Part shown: positions 12,184 to 23,532 of the stretch, one piece after another
Numbering within the stretch: the first letter of the stretch is position 1
Layout: the number at the start of each line of letters is the position of its first letter
Assembly (NCBI GenBank): GCA_963422465.1
Contig: OY730170.1
Span: 558,001-622,000 of the forward strand
Direction of reading: 5' to 3'
Length of the DNA: 64,000 bases
From: Lichina pygmaea
Lineage: Eukaryota; Ascomycota; Lichinomycetes; Lichinales; Lichinaceae
Position numbers and translations under genes: made by a program
The notes under the pieces: model-generated
What the model was told of the DNA's origin: nothing
Seen by the model: only the letters and a program-made list of their open reading frames with translations
Database searches by the model: none

Positions 12184-12724
12184 TCAGGACGAACGAACCA
12201 TAGTGAAGCCTGTCCACAAGGCAAGGCCTTGGAGGGCGAAGTGAGGGAGGAAGCCCCACAAGCCGATCGAACGTCCCTGGCCGCCGTTGCCCATCTGATC
12301 GCGAGAGTAACCGCGCATGTAGAGGAAGCGCGAGACGATCCACGCCGCTCCGAGCCCGGCCGAGACTCGAGGGAAGGACAGTCCCGCGATGAGCAGAGCG
12401 AGGACGACCGGGGTATAGTTCTCCACGGTGTTGGCTTGTGCCCGCTGGCCGCAGTTGAAGGCGTACGCCTTGGGATCTTTTTCCGCCACCTCACGAGGGA
12501 AGTACGTGTTGGGATACGGGAGTTTCGCCGCCTTGCGCAAGCCGCCAACCATGTAGGAGGCATAGTTCGTCATCACGAACGACGCCGCGGCGGTGAGAAC
12601 GACATATCTGCATGCGCCAGACAGGCTGCGGTCAGACCTGATCGAGTCGAGGGGCGGACGGATCTTGGCGGCGAAAAGCGTCAACGTACCCGTAGTCCTC
12701 GGGGACCTGCACGGTCAGAGCCAT
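12184..12724 (-). CDS. Microsomal glutathione S-transferase 3-like protein (MAPEG)
   Basis: Two exons: 12724..12690 and 12607..12184, intron 82 nt; 152 aa, the normal MAPEG length. The start reads MALTVQVPEDYG and joins directly to the first membrane helix (YVVLTAAASFVMTNYASYMV). The family signature FNCGQRAQANTVEN follows a PNTYFPREVAEKDPKAYAF loop. Two further hydrophobic helices (VVLALLIAGLSFPRVSAGLG and ALQGLALWTGF) flank a conserved Arg-Gly-Tyr segment (RFLYMRGYS). Members conjugate glutathione to lipophilic electrophiles and reduce lipid hydroperoxides in ER or mitochondrial outer membranes. The exact substrate here is unknown. Confidence 0.93.
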
Positions 12725-14575
12725 GGCGAGAGGCAAGAGGGCAACTGTGGAGATGAGGGCGGTAGTTGACGTGTCCGACGTTGCAGAGACGGTCGCGATG
12801 TCGGTCCAACGAACTCGGTGGGAGATGTCCTCAGGTGAATGCCGCTTTTCAACTCTGGAGCTCTAACATCGAAAGGAGCCAGGCGGTCACGATGAGATAT
12901 ATTTGAAGCAGACGTCCCGGCCACGGTGGCCTTAAGGCCGCCAGGCGGTTGCAAGCGCATCTTCGCGCCGGTCAAAAATGGCCGTTCTCCCTGTCGCGGA
13001 GCTTCGATCTGGCCGCCGCCCGTGGCAATTTCAAATCACCCAGGGCCAAGAAGGTCGTACGTAACACGAGGCCCATGAAATCAACGGACAATTCCTCTGG
13101 TACCCCCCACTATGCACGTATGTTACTTCGGTGCCCCCTCTTACTTCCACGCCCCCGGCATACATCGATACATGCGCTTTGCCAAGCTACACCATATAAA
13201 GCTAGGTATTTCTTCAAGTCAAGCAAGGTACGAGCTTCATAAGTCTTGGAAATATCACGCAGCACGCATCCTTCGGTCGCATATTTTTCGTAGTCGCATT
13301 AGCTCTATTCCCATCAAGTCAGATCTTATTCTTGATGTCATACTTCCGTATATGGTATTTCCGGCGGTGTGAGGCCCCCATCAGCGGTGTGGGGTTGAGC
13401 GGTCGGTGAGCTGATGCCCAAAAAGTTTAGTAGTACTTAGTTTGTCCATGTAGTGCCACGAGAATAGAAGTACTTATGCTAAGCGAGGGAGGCACCGAAG
13501 TAAGATACCTGCAAGAGGGGGGTACCGGAGTAATTGTCCGGAAATCAAATGCTGGTTATGATCGAGTCGTAAGTCCTAAGCAGAGATTAGTCTCCGGATA
13601 CTGTCAAGTGGGTCGCAGCATTTTCTAATCTCTCGGGGATGCTGCTGCGGCACCTCATCACGCTTGCTGTACGTATGTGCTCCGTACTCGTAATACGTAC
13701 GTCGTCTGGCACTTGCGCTCACACTTACGTACAGAGTAAGGAGTACCGAGTACAACTAACCGGACGTATTACTGCACGTAATACTAGGTACTCGTACGGA
13801 AGTACGTATGTACTCCTCCTCTTCTGCCCGACGCCCAAAATGTATGACGCCGTGTCATCGCCGGTCGCGAATCCTCAATTCTCGTGTCCAGCTGTCGTCA
13901 GGATGCCCCGGTGGCCATTTCGTCGGAGTAGACATTGTGTGGATTACAAACCGGCACCTCTCTGATTATTGATGATTCGGGCCTCGGCTTTGTATTGTTC
14001 CGCTCGGATGTCGGAGGCTTGCAAGCTCCGACCCGAGTTTGATCCGAGACTTCTGATGCTCCAGGCTTTTCGCCGCAACGTGTCATAATATCGCCAGGCA
14101 GATGGTGGAAGCGAAGTCCTGTCGTCGATAATCAGTCAGTCCACAAGCTTGGCCACGCCGTGACCGCAGAAACACTGAGAGAAGGTCTCCTCGGGCGGAA
14201 GCGCGCAGAGAGCGAGTGCAGAGTGTGGAAGGGATCCAATATAAGGAGTCTGACCCGGTCTTCATGGATCTTACCCACAGGCTTGGGTGGTTATCTTCGC
14301 CGAGACTGGCGACATTGTCGGCGGAGATCCAAGCATCACCAGGCCATCCCGTCAATGGCATGGTGATTGTAAAACTAGCGCTGCGGGAAACGTTGCGACG
14401 ATGAGATGTACGGTAGGGTAGCGGTAGGCGACGCTGTACTCGTATGCACCAAGTAGTGACACTGTACGCCGATCATATAGAACTGCCGCTCTCGATTCTG
14501 GGCAAAAGATTATTCAAGACACCAGACGCCGAGCCTCCAAGGAAATGGCGAAAGGTTCGAATATCCGCACAAATG
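12725..14575. other. Gene-free region with a second GTACGTA-palindrome cluster
   Basis: About 1.85 kb upstream of the glutathione transferase and downstream of DGAT1. The stretch 13670-13815 carries many copies of TACGTA, GTACTCG and CGTACGT. No protein-like open frame was seen; those at 14083-14404 are short and lack motifs. A GGTTCGAATATCC string at about 14552 resembles a tRNA B-box but has no cloverleaf around it. Confidence 0.4.
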
Positions 14576-16266
14576 TCAAGAAACACCCTGCTTGCTGACA
14601 CTGCCGTACTTGACCTGCCAGGCAAAGAAATAAAGTAGGGCGGCCAACGGCTGTCCCACGAGGCAGAAGCTGATCCAGAAGATGGCGTTGCCGATGATCC
14701 TGCCGTTGATGCTCTTCATCTGCTCCAACGAACGCGTCGCCCACACCAGGGGGAGCTGAAGAATCATGCCGGCAAAGGCGACCCCTAGAGGAATCCAGTC
14801 AGCTTCGGCTGTGGACGTTGTCCCGCCAGGCAAAGGGAGAAAGAACGAACCGATGATGTTGTGGGTCGGCACGCCGACGAGCAGCTCGTGAAGAACGGCG
14901 GAGAGGAAGAAGACCGCGGCGCTTGCGACGGTGGGATGCCATCCCCTCGCGAGCAACGGCATGAACACGTGCCGTTTCATGAAGTAGTACACGGGCTTGT
15001 TCCACATGCGCCAGTACGCACCGACGCTAGGGCTGTTCCACCAGTCGTCGTAGAACGAGCGGTCGCCGAACCGGATCAGCTCGGCCAAGGCGTTCAGGGC
15101 CGATTGGAACGTGGCAAAGAAGCCGGCCAGCCATATCACGAGCGAGATGGTCGAGAGCTTCATGAGCCGCTCGGCCATGGAGGTCCACTGCAGCGTCTGC
15201 ATCTTGTCCAGGCTGTTGCGGAGAGCGGGCGCGGCGTACTGCGCCGACGCGATCCAGATGAACATGCCCAGCACCAGCGCCTCGGTGACTCGCTTGAGGA
15301 AGAAGCCCAGCCGGAACGACGGCGAGCGCGGATACACCGGCTGGTAGACCAGCGTCGGCGCCCACCAGAAGTACGATAGATTTCCGAGCGTGATGTTCCG
15401 GGGGTAGGGACAGGACGAGTACATCGGCGGCGGCTTGACGTCGTCTGCCGAGCCCAGAAGCGCTCGGCGCATGTCCCGGTTGGACAGGGCGTACGAGCAG
15501 ATCTTGAGCCACACGATGACGGCGTGCAGCTCACACACCGTGCCGATGAACGGATGATGGATGTTGGCGTACACGATCGTCGTGGTCACCCCGAGGCACA
15601 GCGTTGAGTTGACGGTGTGAGCGAGGCTTATCAAGCGCCATGTCCATTTCGACCCGGGTCCAAAGGCTCTCCCACCGGCAGCATCTTCCGGCGTGTCCTT
15701 CTTCCGTCTGCCGATGCTGTCCAGCGCTTGTGTCGCCGCCGTGAGCTCGATGAGATGCGCGACGAACAGGTGGCATGGTATGAGCAGATAGAGCAGGCTG
15801 CCCAGCACGAAATCCTGCCGGCGATAGTCGTGGCAGCGGATGCAGATGAGGAAGCCATACTGCGAGATGGTGAGCTGTAGCTGATGCGCCTCAGAGATCG
15901 AGCTCCAGGCACGAATGTACCTTCATGTAGTTTTCAACCATCAAGCGGAGATTCGACACGACTGGCAGGCGGTGTCAGCACCCAGTCGCGTAGTCAGACA
16001 CATCAAAGATGGCCTCGGGGAGGCTCACCGAGCACAATGACCATGAGATTCCGGAATCCCAAAAAACTCGGGGCCACCGGAGCATCGTGGCTCAAGCACG
16101 ACGGCCTTGGCCTCGAATGCACCACTGCGGCATGCTTGTATTGACCGTCCCTCCTCTGACGACTGCCATCGGTGGCATGGTTGCCGTTGCGCAGTTCGTG
16201 ACTTTGTACTGGGTGGCCGTTAGTCATCACGTTGCTATGCAACTCGGGTGTCCGTGTCGCTGCCAT
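14576..16266 (-). CDS. dgat1: Diacylglycerol O-acyltransferase, DGAT1 type (MBOAT family)
   Basis: Three exons: 16266..16029, 15961..15921 and 15859..14576, introns 67 and 61 nt; 520 aa. The enzyme joins diacylglycerol and acyl-CoA to make triacylglycerol in the ER. The N-terminal part (MAATRTPELHSNVMTNGHPV) is soluble and variable. SFLGFRNLMVIVL and VVSNLRLMVENYMK, split by the first intron, form the family's first helix. The MBOAT hallmark FYDDWWNSPSVGAYWRMWN is near 15030. The conserved catalytic histidine is in AVLHELLVGVPTHNIIG near 14880. DGAT1 rather than sterol acyltransferase is favoured by the FYxDWWN form and the SNLRLMVENYMKYG segment. It is divergent from pfs2, with 528 bases between the starts. 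Confidence 0.92.
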
Positions 16267-16794
16267 CGCAGGGCTGCCCGGACGCGAATGTCGACGTCGA
16301 GGACAAGACGGCGTGGAGAACCGACTCGACCCTCAAGGTGATCGATCGACAACGGCCAAAACGCCGTGAAACCCCCGCTCGTCAACAAGCCTGCATGTAG
16401 GACGAGTTACACATGATCCACAAACAGGGCGCCGGTCCAATCGTACCTGCCTGGTTGATTCGACGGCCAAGCAGCTTCCCATCCCTGAGCTGTCCGTCCG
16501 TGCGTACCCGACGCCCACGATGACGTACGTTCATTGGGACGGCAGGTCGTCTCGACATGCCCATCTCAGCGTCCCGAACCCGTGGTTTGCGCCGGCGACG
16601 GAGAAACTATGATACGGGGCGGAAATCTTCGGCCCGAAATTTGTTCCGAGAGCTCCGTCAGCGATGCAGGTACGGAGCCCGAGATGTGCAAATCAGCCAT
16701 CTGCAGGAACTTCAGAATAGCAGCAATGGCTGCAGAGAGACTTTGAGACGTGGTTGTCACCTCCCAAAACTGACTGATACATGCGGCAGCTTCG
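16267..16794. promoter_or_regulatory. Divergent promoter region of DGAT1 and pfs2
   Basis: 528 bases between two opposite start codons. No clear motif or additional gene was recognised. Confidence 0.4.
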
Positions 16795-19404
16795 ATGGAA
16801 CGCGATCATGCTGGCGCCGTCGCGCCCGGAGGTGGCTACGACACCTTTCTTGGACGAAGGGGACGAAGTATGATCATCCTTTCTCGGCGGCGCCTCTGCA
16901 GACGCGGCCAGCATGCAGCCATGACTACCTTGCTCGCTCCGTTGATGGGATCTTGAGGCTGACGTGCGCCTCACAGGGTTGGTCACCGACTATGGCCCGC
17001 TCATGGTGCACTGGATGCGGCACCGGAGACCGTATTGGCAGCCTGGACGGGGCCTCGAGGCGGAGAGACCGAGCTTGAGCTACATGGTCGATGTCAGTGG
17101 CAGCCTGTGTCGGAGACTACTGCCCGCTCTGAAGATGTTTGATGGCAGATGCTTCCGCCAGCTGCGGCCCCCTACAACCCTGCAGACACCATTCCCGTCA
17201 AGCATCTGCACTCCTCATTGAACAAAGTCAAGCATCCGATCAACGTCGTCCGATGGACACCCGAAGGCCGAAGACTGTTGACCGCCTCGAGCAGCGGCGA
17301 ATTCACGCTCTGGAACGGGACGGCCTTCAACTTTGAGACGATCATGCAGGTTGGTCTTGCGGCGCGGATCCTGTCAAGGCCGAGAACGTCGGCAACGAAT
17401 GACTGAAGGGCTTCGGCCGCACAGGCACACGACTCCGCGATCCGGGCCGCCGTTTACTCCCACAGCGACGATTGGCTCCTGTCGGCCGACCAGGAAGGGA
17501 CGATCAAGTACTGGCAGCCGAACTTCAACAACGTCAAAGTGCTGCAGGCCCATGCCGATCCCATCCGGGATCTTGCGTTTAGCCCGACCGACTCCAAGTT
17601 CGTGACGGCCTCGGACGACTCGACCATCAAGATCTTTGACTTCGCCGGCGGCGCCGAGGAGGCCACGCTGACGGGTCACAACTGGGACGTCAAGTCGGTC
17701 GACTGGCACCCGTCCAAGGGCATACTCGTCTCTGGCTCGAAGGACCACCTCATCAAGCTCTGGGATCCCCGGACGGGCCGCTGTCTGACGACGCTGCGCG
17801 GTCACAAGAACGCCATCTCCAGGACCGTGTTCGAGCCGACGCGCGGGCAGCTGTTGGCGACATGTGCCAGGGACCAGACCGCTCGCGTCTTCGACATCCG
17901 CATCATGCGCGACGTCTGCCTGCTCCGCGGTCACGACCGAGACATCTCGACGCTGACGTGGCATCCCGTGCACGTCTCGTTGCTGTCGACGGGTGGGGTC
18001 GACGGGAGCCTGTTCCACTACCAGCTGGACGAGCCGAATCCGCCGCCCGGCGTGGCGCCGTCGCTGGCGCCCTACGACAGCCCGGACCCGTCCATGGCGC
18101 CTCCCATGACGGTCTATCCCGCGCACCGCGTCCCGCACGCGCACGACTTTGCGGTCTGGTCGCTGGACTGGCACCCGGTCGGCCACATCCTGGCGTCGGG
18201 GTCCAACGACCGCGTCACGCGCTTCTGGACGCGACCGCGGCCGGGCGAGACGGACTGCTTCCACGACCGATACCACCTCGGCGAGGCGGCGGCGGAGGCG
18301 CAGGGGACGTACGACCGTCGCGGCATGCGGCGCCAGCAGCGCGACGAGGAAGAACAGGAGATCGAGGACGAAGCCGACGGTCTCGTCGATCAGAAGATGC
18401 CCGCGAGACCACCTGCCATCCGTGGTCTGCCCGGTCTCCCGGGCATGTCCGCACCGGCGCCCTCGGGAGGCGGTCCCCTCGACGGCGGCGACAGCGAGCC
18501 TTATCCCAACGGACCCGCTGCAGGACCGAGCAGCATCCCTCTCCCTCCTCCTCCTCCGCTACCACCGCCACCATCGCAGTTTCACCACGAGCACTTTCCG
18601 CGGCAGAGCCTTCCCCAGTTCGACCCCGCGAACCCGCCCGATCTGTCCAAGTTCGCCGCCATGATGGGCGGGGCTCTACAGCATCCACTTCCGCCACCGC
18701 CACCAGGAGCAGCAGCCGCTCCCGGTGTAGGTGGACCGGGCACAGCACCAGGAGGCCCACAAGGACAGCGTCCTCTGATACCACCGTTTCAGCATCATCC
18801 TCCACCTCACCCCGGCATGCTACCCCGCGGTGTTGGTCCCCCAGGTCCTCAATTCCCACCGCCACCGCCGCCATCGCAACAAGGACCAGCACACGGAGCA
18901 CAGGCAGGTGTTAATCTCCCCCATCAACATGAGCACGCCCCATATCAGCAGTCACTACCCGGTGTGTTCGCCCACGGCGCAACACCAGCACCCGGTTTGA
19001 TGCCAGGCTCAGCACAAGGACGTCTTCCTGCACCGGGCACGGGCTCCAACGCAACAGGAATCATGGACCCTCACTCCGCCGGGGGTCTCGCCCATAACCA
19101 TGGATACAGTCTCAACTACGCTGGTCCTCCCGGCGCTGGTCCTCCCGGCGCTGGTCCTCATGGCGCTGGCCTTCCTGGCGCTGGCGTTTCTAGCGGAGGC
19201 AGCGGTAGCGCTATGACCGGCGGAGACGGCGGTTCCGAAAAAGCGACGACTGCAGACGGGACCACGGCTACCACCACTATCACCACCGCCACCAACGGCG
19301 TCGGAGCCGGAGTCGGATCGATCCGTAAAAGAGCGCCGTTGCCTAGTCAGCAGGAAAGCCTCGCGATGGAGCAAATGCAGGGGAAATATCGACCTGTGCG
19401 ATGA
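16795..19404 (+). CDS. pfs2: Polyadenylation factor subunit Pfs2 (WD40; WDR33 orthologue)
   Basis: Four exons: 16795..16867, 16977..17092, 17149..17349 and 17425..19404; 789 aa. Pfs2/WDR33 is the WD40 subunit of the cleavage and polyadenylation factor; together with the CPSF30-type subunit it recognises the poly(A) signal. The N-terminus carries the family segment [20 protein letters not shown] repeats span roughly residues 85-350, with [47 protein letters not shown]-type, [30 protein letters not shown], and [12 protein letters not shown] blades. After the propeller comes an acidic stretch ([13 protein letters not shown]), then about 380 residues rich in Pro, Gly and Ala, ending PVR. That tail is longer than in most fungal Pfs2 proteins that I recall. 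The short first exon was chosen because it is the only one joining in frame to LVTDYG. Confidence 0.93.
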
Positions 19405-19641
19405 CGACGATGGGGTTTCTGGGTTGGTTTTCTGTTGAGAGCCGGGTGGGTTCTGTTGGGCGCTGGGCTGCTTTCTGCTGAGTACAGGGTCGGTCCTACC
19501 AAGCGCCGCATTGGTCCAACCAAGTGCAGGGTTACTTTTCTATCAAGTGCATTCTGCATCGGGGAGGGAGGCACGGGAATGGTGCGTCGTGGAGTTGGTC
19601 TGCGTGTGGGTTTGTGTCTGATGGTGGGTTGAGATGCTTCA

Positions 19642-19645
<4 letters not shown>

Positions 19646-19672
<27 letters not shown>

Positions 19673-19690
19673 CCTCTCTCCCTCTCTCTG
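19646..19690. repeat. TC-dinucleotide microsatellite
   Basis: Imperfect (TC)n run, interrupted by CCC, in the pfs2 3' region. Confidence 0.9.
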
Positions 19691-19932
19691 TGTCTGTCTG
19701 TCTACCTGTCTGTGTATGCATGGGTCAATCTCTACAAGCCTCACCCTCCACACACAAGTTCAACTTCCTGTGCCTCAAGCTCCAGCGTCCAAATTCAATC
19801 TCCAGACAGAGTTCAAGCTTCAGGGCTCAAATCTCTGTAGTACGTGCCAATTTCACGTGTGCCTAGGTTCCAGTAGGTCAAGTGTCCCTACACACTGCAT
19901 GGCTGTCCCTGAGCTACATAAGTATTCACCGG

Positions 19933-19985
<53 letters not shown>
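19933..19985. repeat. TG-dinucleotide microsatellite
   Basis: Uninterrupted (TG)n run of about 25 units; expected to be length-polymorphic. Confidence 0.95.
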
Positions 19986-19986
<1 letters not shown>

Positions 19987-20508
19987 CACAATGTTGCAAG
20001 ACTACCCAGCCATACCAGGTTTTCTTCAAAGCAAGCTACGTGTTAGTATTCTTGAGGACGGATTGTACGCGTTAGATTTTCTTGAGGGCGGCGGGTTGTC
20101 TGTTTGGGGGTCCCTGAAAGCAGCCTGCACGCTTGGGTCATACAAGGAACATTCTGTTCAGCCCCCTGAAGAAAAAGAAGAGACGGAAAGTTCTGCCATC
20201 AAAGTAGTCAATCGTGTAGGAGCTATCACCCGACCGCATGAACGAGTCACGCCGATGTTCTTGTATACCATCAAGCTAACGTACAGTACGCACACCACAT
20301 CAACCCAAGTCAGACTGGACCACACCTTGTCTTCCCTTGCTACAGTACTCCTTGATGTTGGTTAGAGAAGGTGGGAGAGGGGGCCTTGATGTCCCAGCTT
20401 CGGGGCTATCACCTCGTCTGCGTCGAATCGGTCGTGGGCCTGTCGGCCTTCTTGGGCCGTGCCTTGCGAGATTCCGCATGATGATTTCCAGTCCCGGCTA
20501 GGCCGAGT

Positions 20509-21777
20509 TTACTTCGCCGCCCGCCGCTCGGACCACATCCGATCAATTACCTGGAAAACAGCTGTGACGGCCTTCATAGTGCGACGATGGTCGTCGTCGT
20601 CGTCTTCGACAAGGTGCTTATCTTGATTCAGGCTCCAACTGCCGTGGTCATGCCGAGTGTCGAACTCGCTGTTACGACCGTGATCATGTCGACCTCGCTC
20701 GTGGCGTGGGCGGCTCAGACCGAGTCTCTGTTGGACTTTATCTGGATGCCATCGCACTCGCTCAAGCTTGAGGATGTTGAGCAGATGGTCATCGGCGGTG
20801 ATCTGCGTGGCGTTGGATGATGGCGTCGATGAGGAGTCTTGTCGACCGCTGGACGGAGACGCCGAGGAGGAGTATGTTGCTTCCGAAATCTGCTGGAAAT
20901 AAGATTCGACGGCCTCCGAGCCAACATCTCGAATCCTGCCGGATTCGACGGGCCAGGGGATTTTCTTGCTGATCCTGCGGGGCGGCTCGTCTCTGGCAAT
21001 GTCGGCGGGTTGCCTTTCTCGCCTGGATATATCGTGCTCGACAGATGCTGAGGGACGCAAGGAGTCCCCTCGCACTCGGTCCCAGGCTGCGAGGTAGTCT
21101 TCCCACCTCGCCTTCCATCTTGCCTTCGTTTTCCTCTGTTCGCCTCTCTGGAGACTCCGTTCGATCTCGACATAAAAGTCTCTCCGGCTCTCTTCCAGCT
21201 TTTCCGTGTCGCGTCGAACCCGCTCTCTTCTCTTTCTCTCCGCCTGTCGACGCTCGCGCTCTTCGATGATATGCTGGTGCGTCTTCTCGTACATCCTCGC
21301 GCGGACGTGGGCGGCATATTCTTCGTCGGTCATGCGCTCGAGCTCGCCGTCTGGGCCAGCCTTCGTGGACGAGTACGTGTGGATGGGCTGTCCGTACACA
21401 CCTTCCCAGAACGCCGCTCCCTCGTCGTCGGCCAGAGCGTCAAATAGCGACTCGCGGAAGGCGGTGTCTGGATCCATGTAGGCAGAGGATCGAGCATTTG
21501 GAAGATAGGCATCGTCGTAGAGTGCCGGATCGTCTGCAAAGGGCTTCGGTGGCCCGTCTTCGTGGCCGTGTCGACGTCGATGGCGGCTGGACCTTTTCGA
21601 CTGATCCGCTGAGGCATCTGCACCGGAGGAACGATGTCTCTTGCGAATGCGATCCACGCCCCCATCCCCGACGTGATCGCGTCGTGATCTCTTGGATTTG
21701 AAGCGAAACTTCTCAGCTCTGACCGACTCATAGTCGCCTTCGGGTGCCAGATTGTCAGATGGGCTTACGGAGCCCAT
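20509..21777 (-). CDS. NFKBIL1-like nuclear protein
   Basis: Single exon, 422 aa. The centre matches the fungal relatives of NF-kappa-B inhibitor-like protein 1: DTAFRESLFDALADDEGAAF, then WEGVYGQPIH, a long charged coiled coil (EERERRQAERKRRERVRRD), and a C-terminal block LKLERVRWHPDKVQQRLG with VTAVFQVIDRMWSERR. The N-terminal 100 residues are basic and low-complexity (RIRKRHRSSG), resembling a nuclear-localisation region. Human NFKBIL1 is a spliceosome-associated protein that affects splicing; a nuclear RNA-related role is an inference. It shares a 576-base promoter with the NSRP1-like gene, another splicing-related family, which may reflect co-regulation. Confidence 0.82.
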   Translation of the reverse strand: MGSVSPSDNLAPEGDYESVRAEKFRFKSKRSRRDHVGDGGVDRIRKRHRSSGADASADQSKRSSRHRRRHGHEDGPPKPFADDPALYDDAYLPNARSSAYMDPDTAFRESLFDALADDEGAAFWEGVYGQPIHTYSSTKAGPDGELERMTDEEYAAHVRARMYEKTHQHIIEERERRQAERKRRERVRRDTEKLEESRRDFYVEIERSLQRGEQRKTKARWKARWEDYLAAWDRVRGDSLRPSASVEHDISRRERQPADIARDEPPRRISKKIPWPVESGRIRDVGSEAVESYFQQISEATYSSSASPSSGRQDSSSTPSSNATQITADDHLLNILKLERVRWHPDKVQQRLGLSRPRHERGRHDHGRNSEFDTRHDHGSWSLNQDKHLVEDDDDDHRRTMKAVTAVFQVIDRMWSERRAAK

Positions 21778-21836
21778 GGAGAGAGGTGTTGAGCTGCCAT
21801 GCGCGTCGGAGGCGCTATTCAGAGCTGGTCAGATAA

Positions 21837-22260
21837 CCGTCGAACATCTCAAGATCTCGAATTTGAAAACTGACCAATGTGACTCGAGCAGATTATGGCA
21901 AACGTCTTAGATCCTTAGACCGGCCAATCAGACGTAGGCTAGCGCAAATTTGTCGAACATCTCGAGATCTCGAATTTCGAAGCTGACGAATGGTGCTCGA
22001 CGAATGACGCTCAAGCACGTTATCGCAAAGTCATTACGGTAGATCCTGGGGCTAGCCAATCAGACATACTCGAATTTTGGATGTGCTCAATCAGACTCAA
22101 GCATCTTACAGCATCTATGATAATTGGACTCGCGCTAGTGCGGCTCTTCGATACTGATCTAACCAATCAGTTCACTCACCTCAGATTCCGAATCAGACGG
22201 AAGCTGACGCAAGTTCGTCGGACATCGCATAATCTTGAATTTCGGGCTGGCCAATTAGAC
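21837..22260. promoter_or_regulatory. Bidirectional promoter of degenerate repeats with five CCAAT boxes
   Basis: CCAAT pentamers on the plus strand at 21874, 21924, 22056, 22163 and 22251; several extend to CCAATCAGAC or CCAATTAGAC. A unit beginning GTCGAACATCTC, AGATCTCGAATTT and a CTGAC core occurs at about 21839 and again at about 21952. Weaker copies (GTCGGACATCGCATAATC) occur near 22217. CCAAT is the binding site of the fungal HAP/CBC complex. The unit appears to be a tandem duplication of about 113-130 bases that has decayed. Confidence 0.65.
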
Positions 22261-22353
22261 ACAAGGGGGGGATTCACCTAATCCGAGCATGCCAAGGTCA
22301 CTTGTTGGAGCGTTCAGCCAGCCGTTGCAAAATCCGATCAGCAAGACAGCAAC

Positions 22354-23532
22354 ATGAGCACTCTTTCGTATGGACTAAACATCACAAGAAAAGCCGGGCC
22401 TACAAAGACGGTGCCTTCCAAAAGGAAGACCATATTTGATGATGACGAGGATGAAGGCGACGATAGAACGGAGAGCCGTGAGACTGCGCCGGAACAGATT
22501 GTCTTCGGTGATGAGACAGCAGAGCCACCGAAGCACAAATCGGTGACCCAGCCGCAGCATGGCTTGGCCTCGAAGGGCAAAAGGCAACCGGTATCAATTT
22601 ACGGGGATCTTTCCAGCTCGCGAGCCTCGAATGCACATCTCAAGGAAGCGGAAACTCTCGATTCGTCCATCTACGACTACGACGCCGCGTACGACTCGTT
22701 ACATGCTGCCTCCAAGAAGAAGAAGGCCGCCCAAGCAGCAGAAGCGGCGGAGCGGAAGCCAAAATACATGTCCAACCTCCTAGCAGCTGCCGAGGTACGG
22801 AAAAGAGACCAGCTCAGAGCCAAGGATAAGCTGTTAGCTAGGGAGCGCGAGGCCGAAGGTGACGACTACGCCGACAAGGAAAAGTTCGTGACGGAGGCCT
22901 ACAAAGCTCAGCAGGAAGAAGTCCGGAGGCTCGAAGAGGAAGAACGGCAAAGGGAGGAGGAGGATGAGCGGCGACGAAAGGGCAAGGGCATGGCTGGATT
23001 CTACCGTAGCGTTCTGGACCGAGACGAAAGGCGGCACGAGAAAGTCATGGCGACTGCGGCCGAGGCGAAGGACAAGCCGGACCAGGGCGTCGACGAAGCG
23101 TCGGAGCAGAGGTCTGAGGCGGACTTTGCGAAGGAGCTCAAGGCCAAAGGCCACGACATTGCGATCAACGACGAGGGCCAGATTGTCGACAAGCGGCAGC
23201 TATTGTCCGCCGGTCTCAACGTGGCACCAAAGTCACGAGGAACGACCGCCTCGCAAGCGTCGTCGAGACCGGGCCATGCTCGGCCATCAGGACAGAGCGG
23301 CTTGCCAAGCAAAGCAGCCACCCAGCGAGCCATGCGCGAGCGACAATCGCGCATGGTCGAAGAACAACTGGAACAGACCGCAAAGCAGACGGCCGAGGAA
23401 GAGAACGAGAAGAGAGCGGCGCTCGAACGGGCGGTTAAATCGCGAAAGACCGAGAGCGATGTCAGTAGTGCTCGAGAACGATACCTTCAGCGGAAGAGGG
23501 AGGCTGCTCTGCAAGCGAAGCTTGATGCGTGA
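22354..23532 (+). CDS. NSRP1-like nuclear speckle splicing regulatory protein (CCDC55/DUF2040)
   Basis: Single exon, 392 aa. The conserved core starts at SSIYDYDAAYDSLHAASKKK and continues with KPKYMSNLLAAAEVRKRDQL, DDYADKEKFVTEAYKAQQEE and a strongly charged coiled coil ending GMAGFYRSVLDRDERRHEKV. This is the NSRP1 N-terminal domain, found in animal and fungal splicing regulators located in nuclear speckles. An acidic stretch (DDDEDEGDD) precedes it and a basic helical tail ends ERYLQRKREAALQAKLDA. It is divergent from the NFKBIL1-like gene, and together they form a pair of likely nuclear RNA-processing proteins. Confidence 0.9.
   Translation: MSTLSYGLNITRKAGPTKTVPSKRKTIFDDDEDEGDDRTESRETAPEQIVFGDETAEPPKHKSVTQPQHGLASKGKRQPVSIYGDLSSSRASNAHLKEAETLDSSIYDYDAAYDSLHAASKKKKAAQAAEAAERKPKYMSNLLAAAEVRKRDQLRAKDKLLAREREAEGDDYADKEKFVTEAYKAQQEEVRRLEEEERQREEEDERRRKGKGMAGFYRSVLDRDERRHEKVMATAAEAKDKPDQGVDEASEQRSEADFAKELKAKGHDIAINDEGQIVDKRQLLSAGLNVAPKSRGTTASQASSRPGHARPSGQSGLPSKAATQRAMRERQSRMVEEQLEQTAKQTAEEENEKRAALERAVKSRKTESDVSSARERYLQRKREAALQAKLDA

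Larger units (their letters stand above)
19405..20508. other. Convergent intergenic region with microsatellites
   Basis: About 1.1 kb between the stops of pfs2 and the NFKBIL1-like gene. It holds a TC repeat and a long TG repeat (listed separately). Open frames across them are repeat artefacts. Confidence 0.5.

Noticed and set aside
14540-14575. tRNA B-box-like string GGTTCGAATATCC
   Set aside because: No A-box, acceptor stem or anticodon arm could be drawn around it.
19933-20365. Frame of 142 codons starting in a Val-Cys run
   Set aside because: It begins inside the TG microsatellite; the remainder has no protein character.
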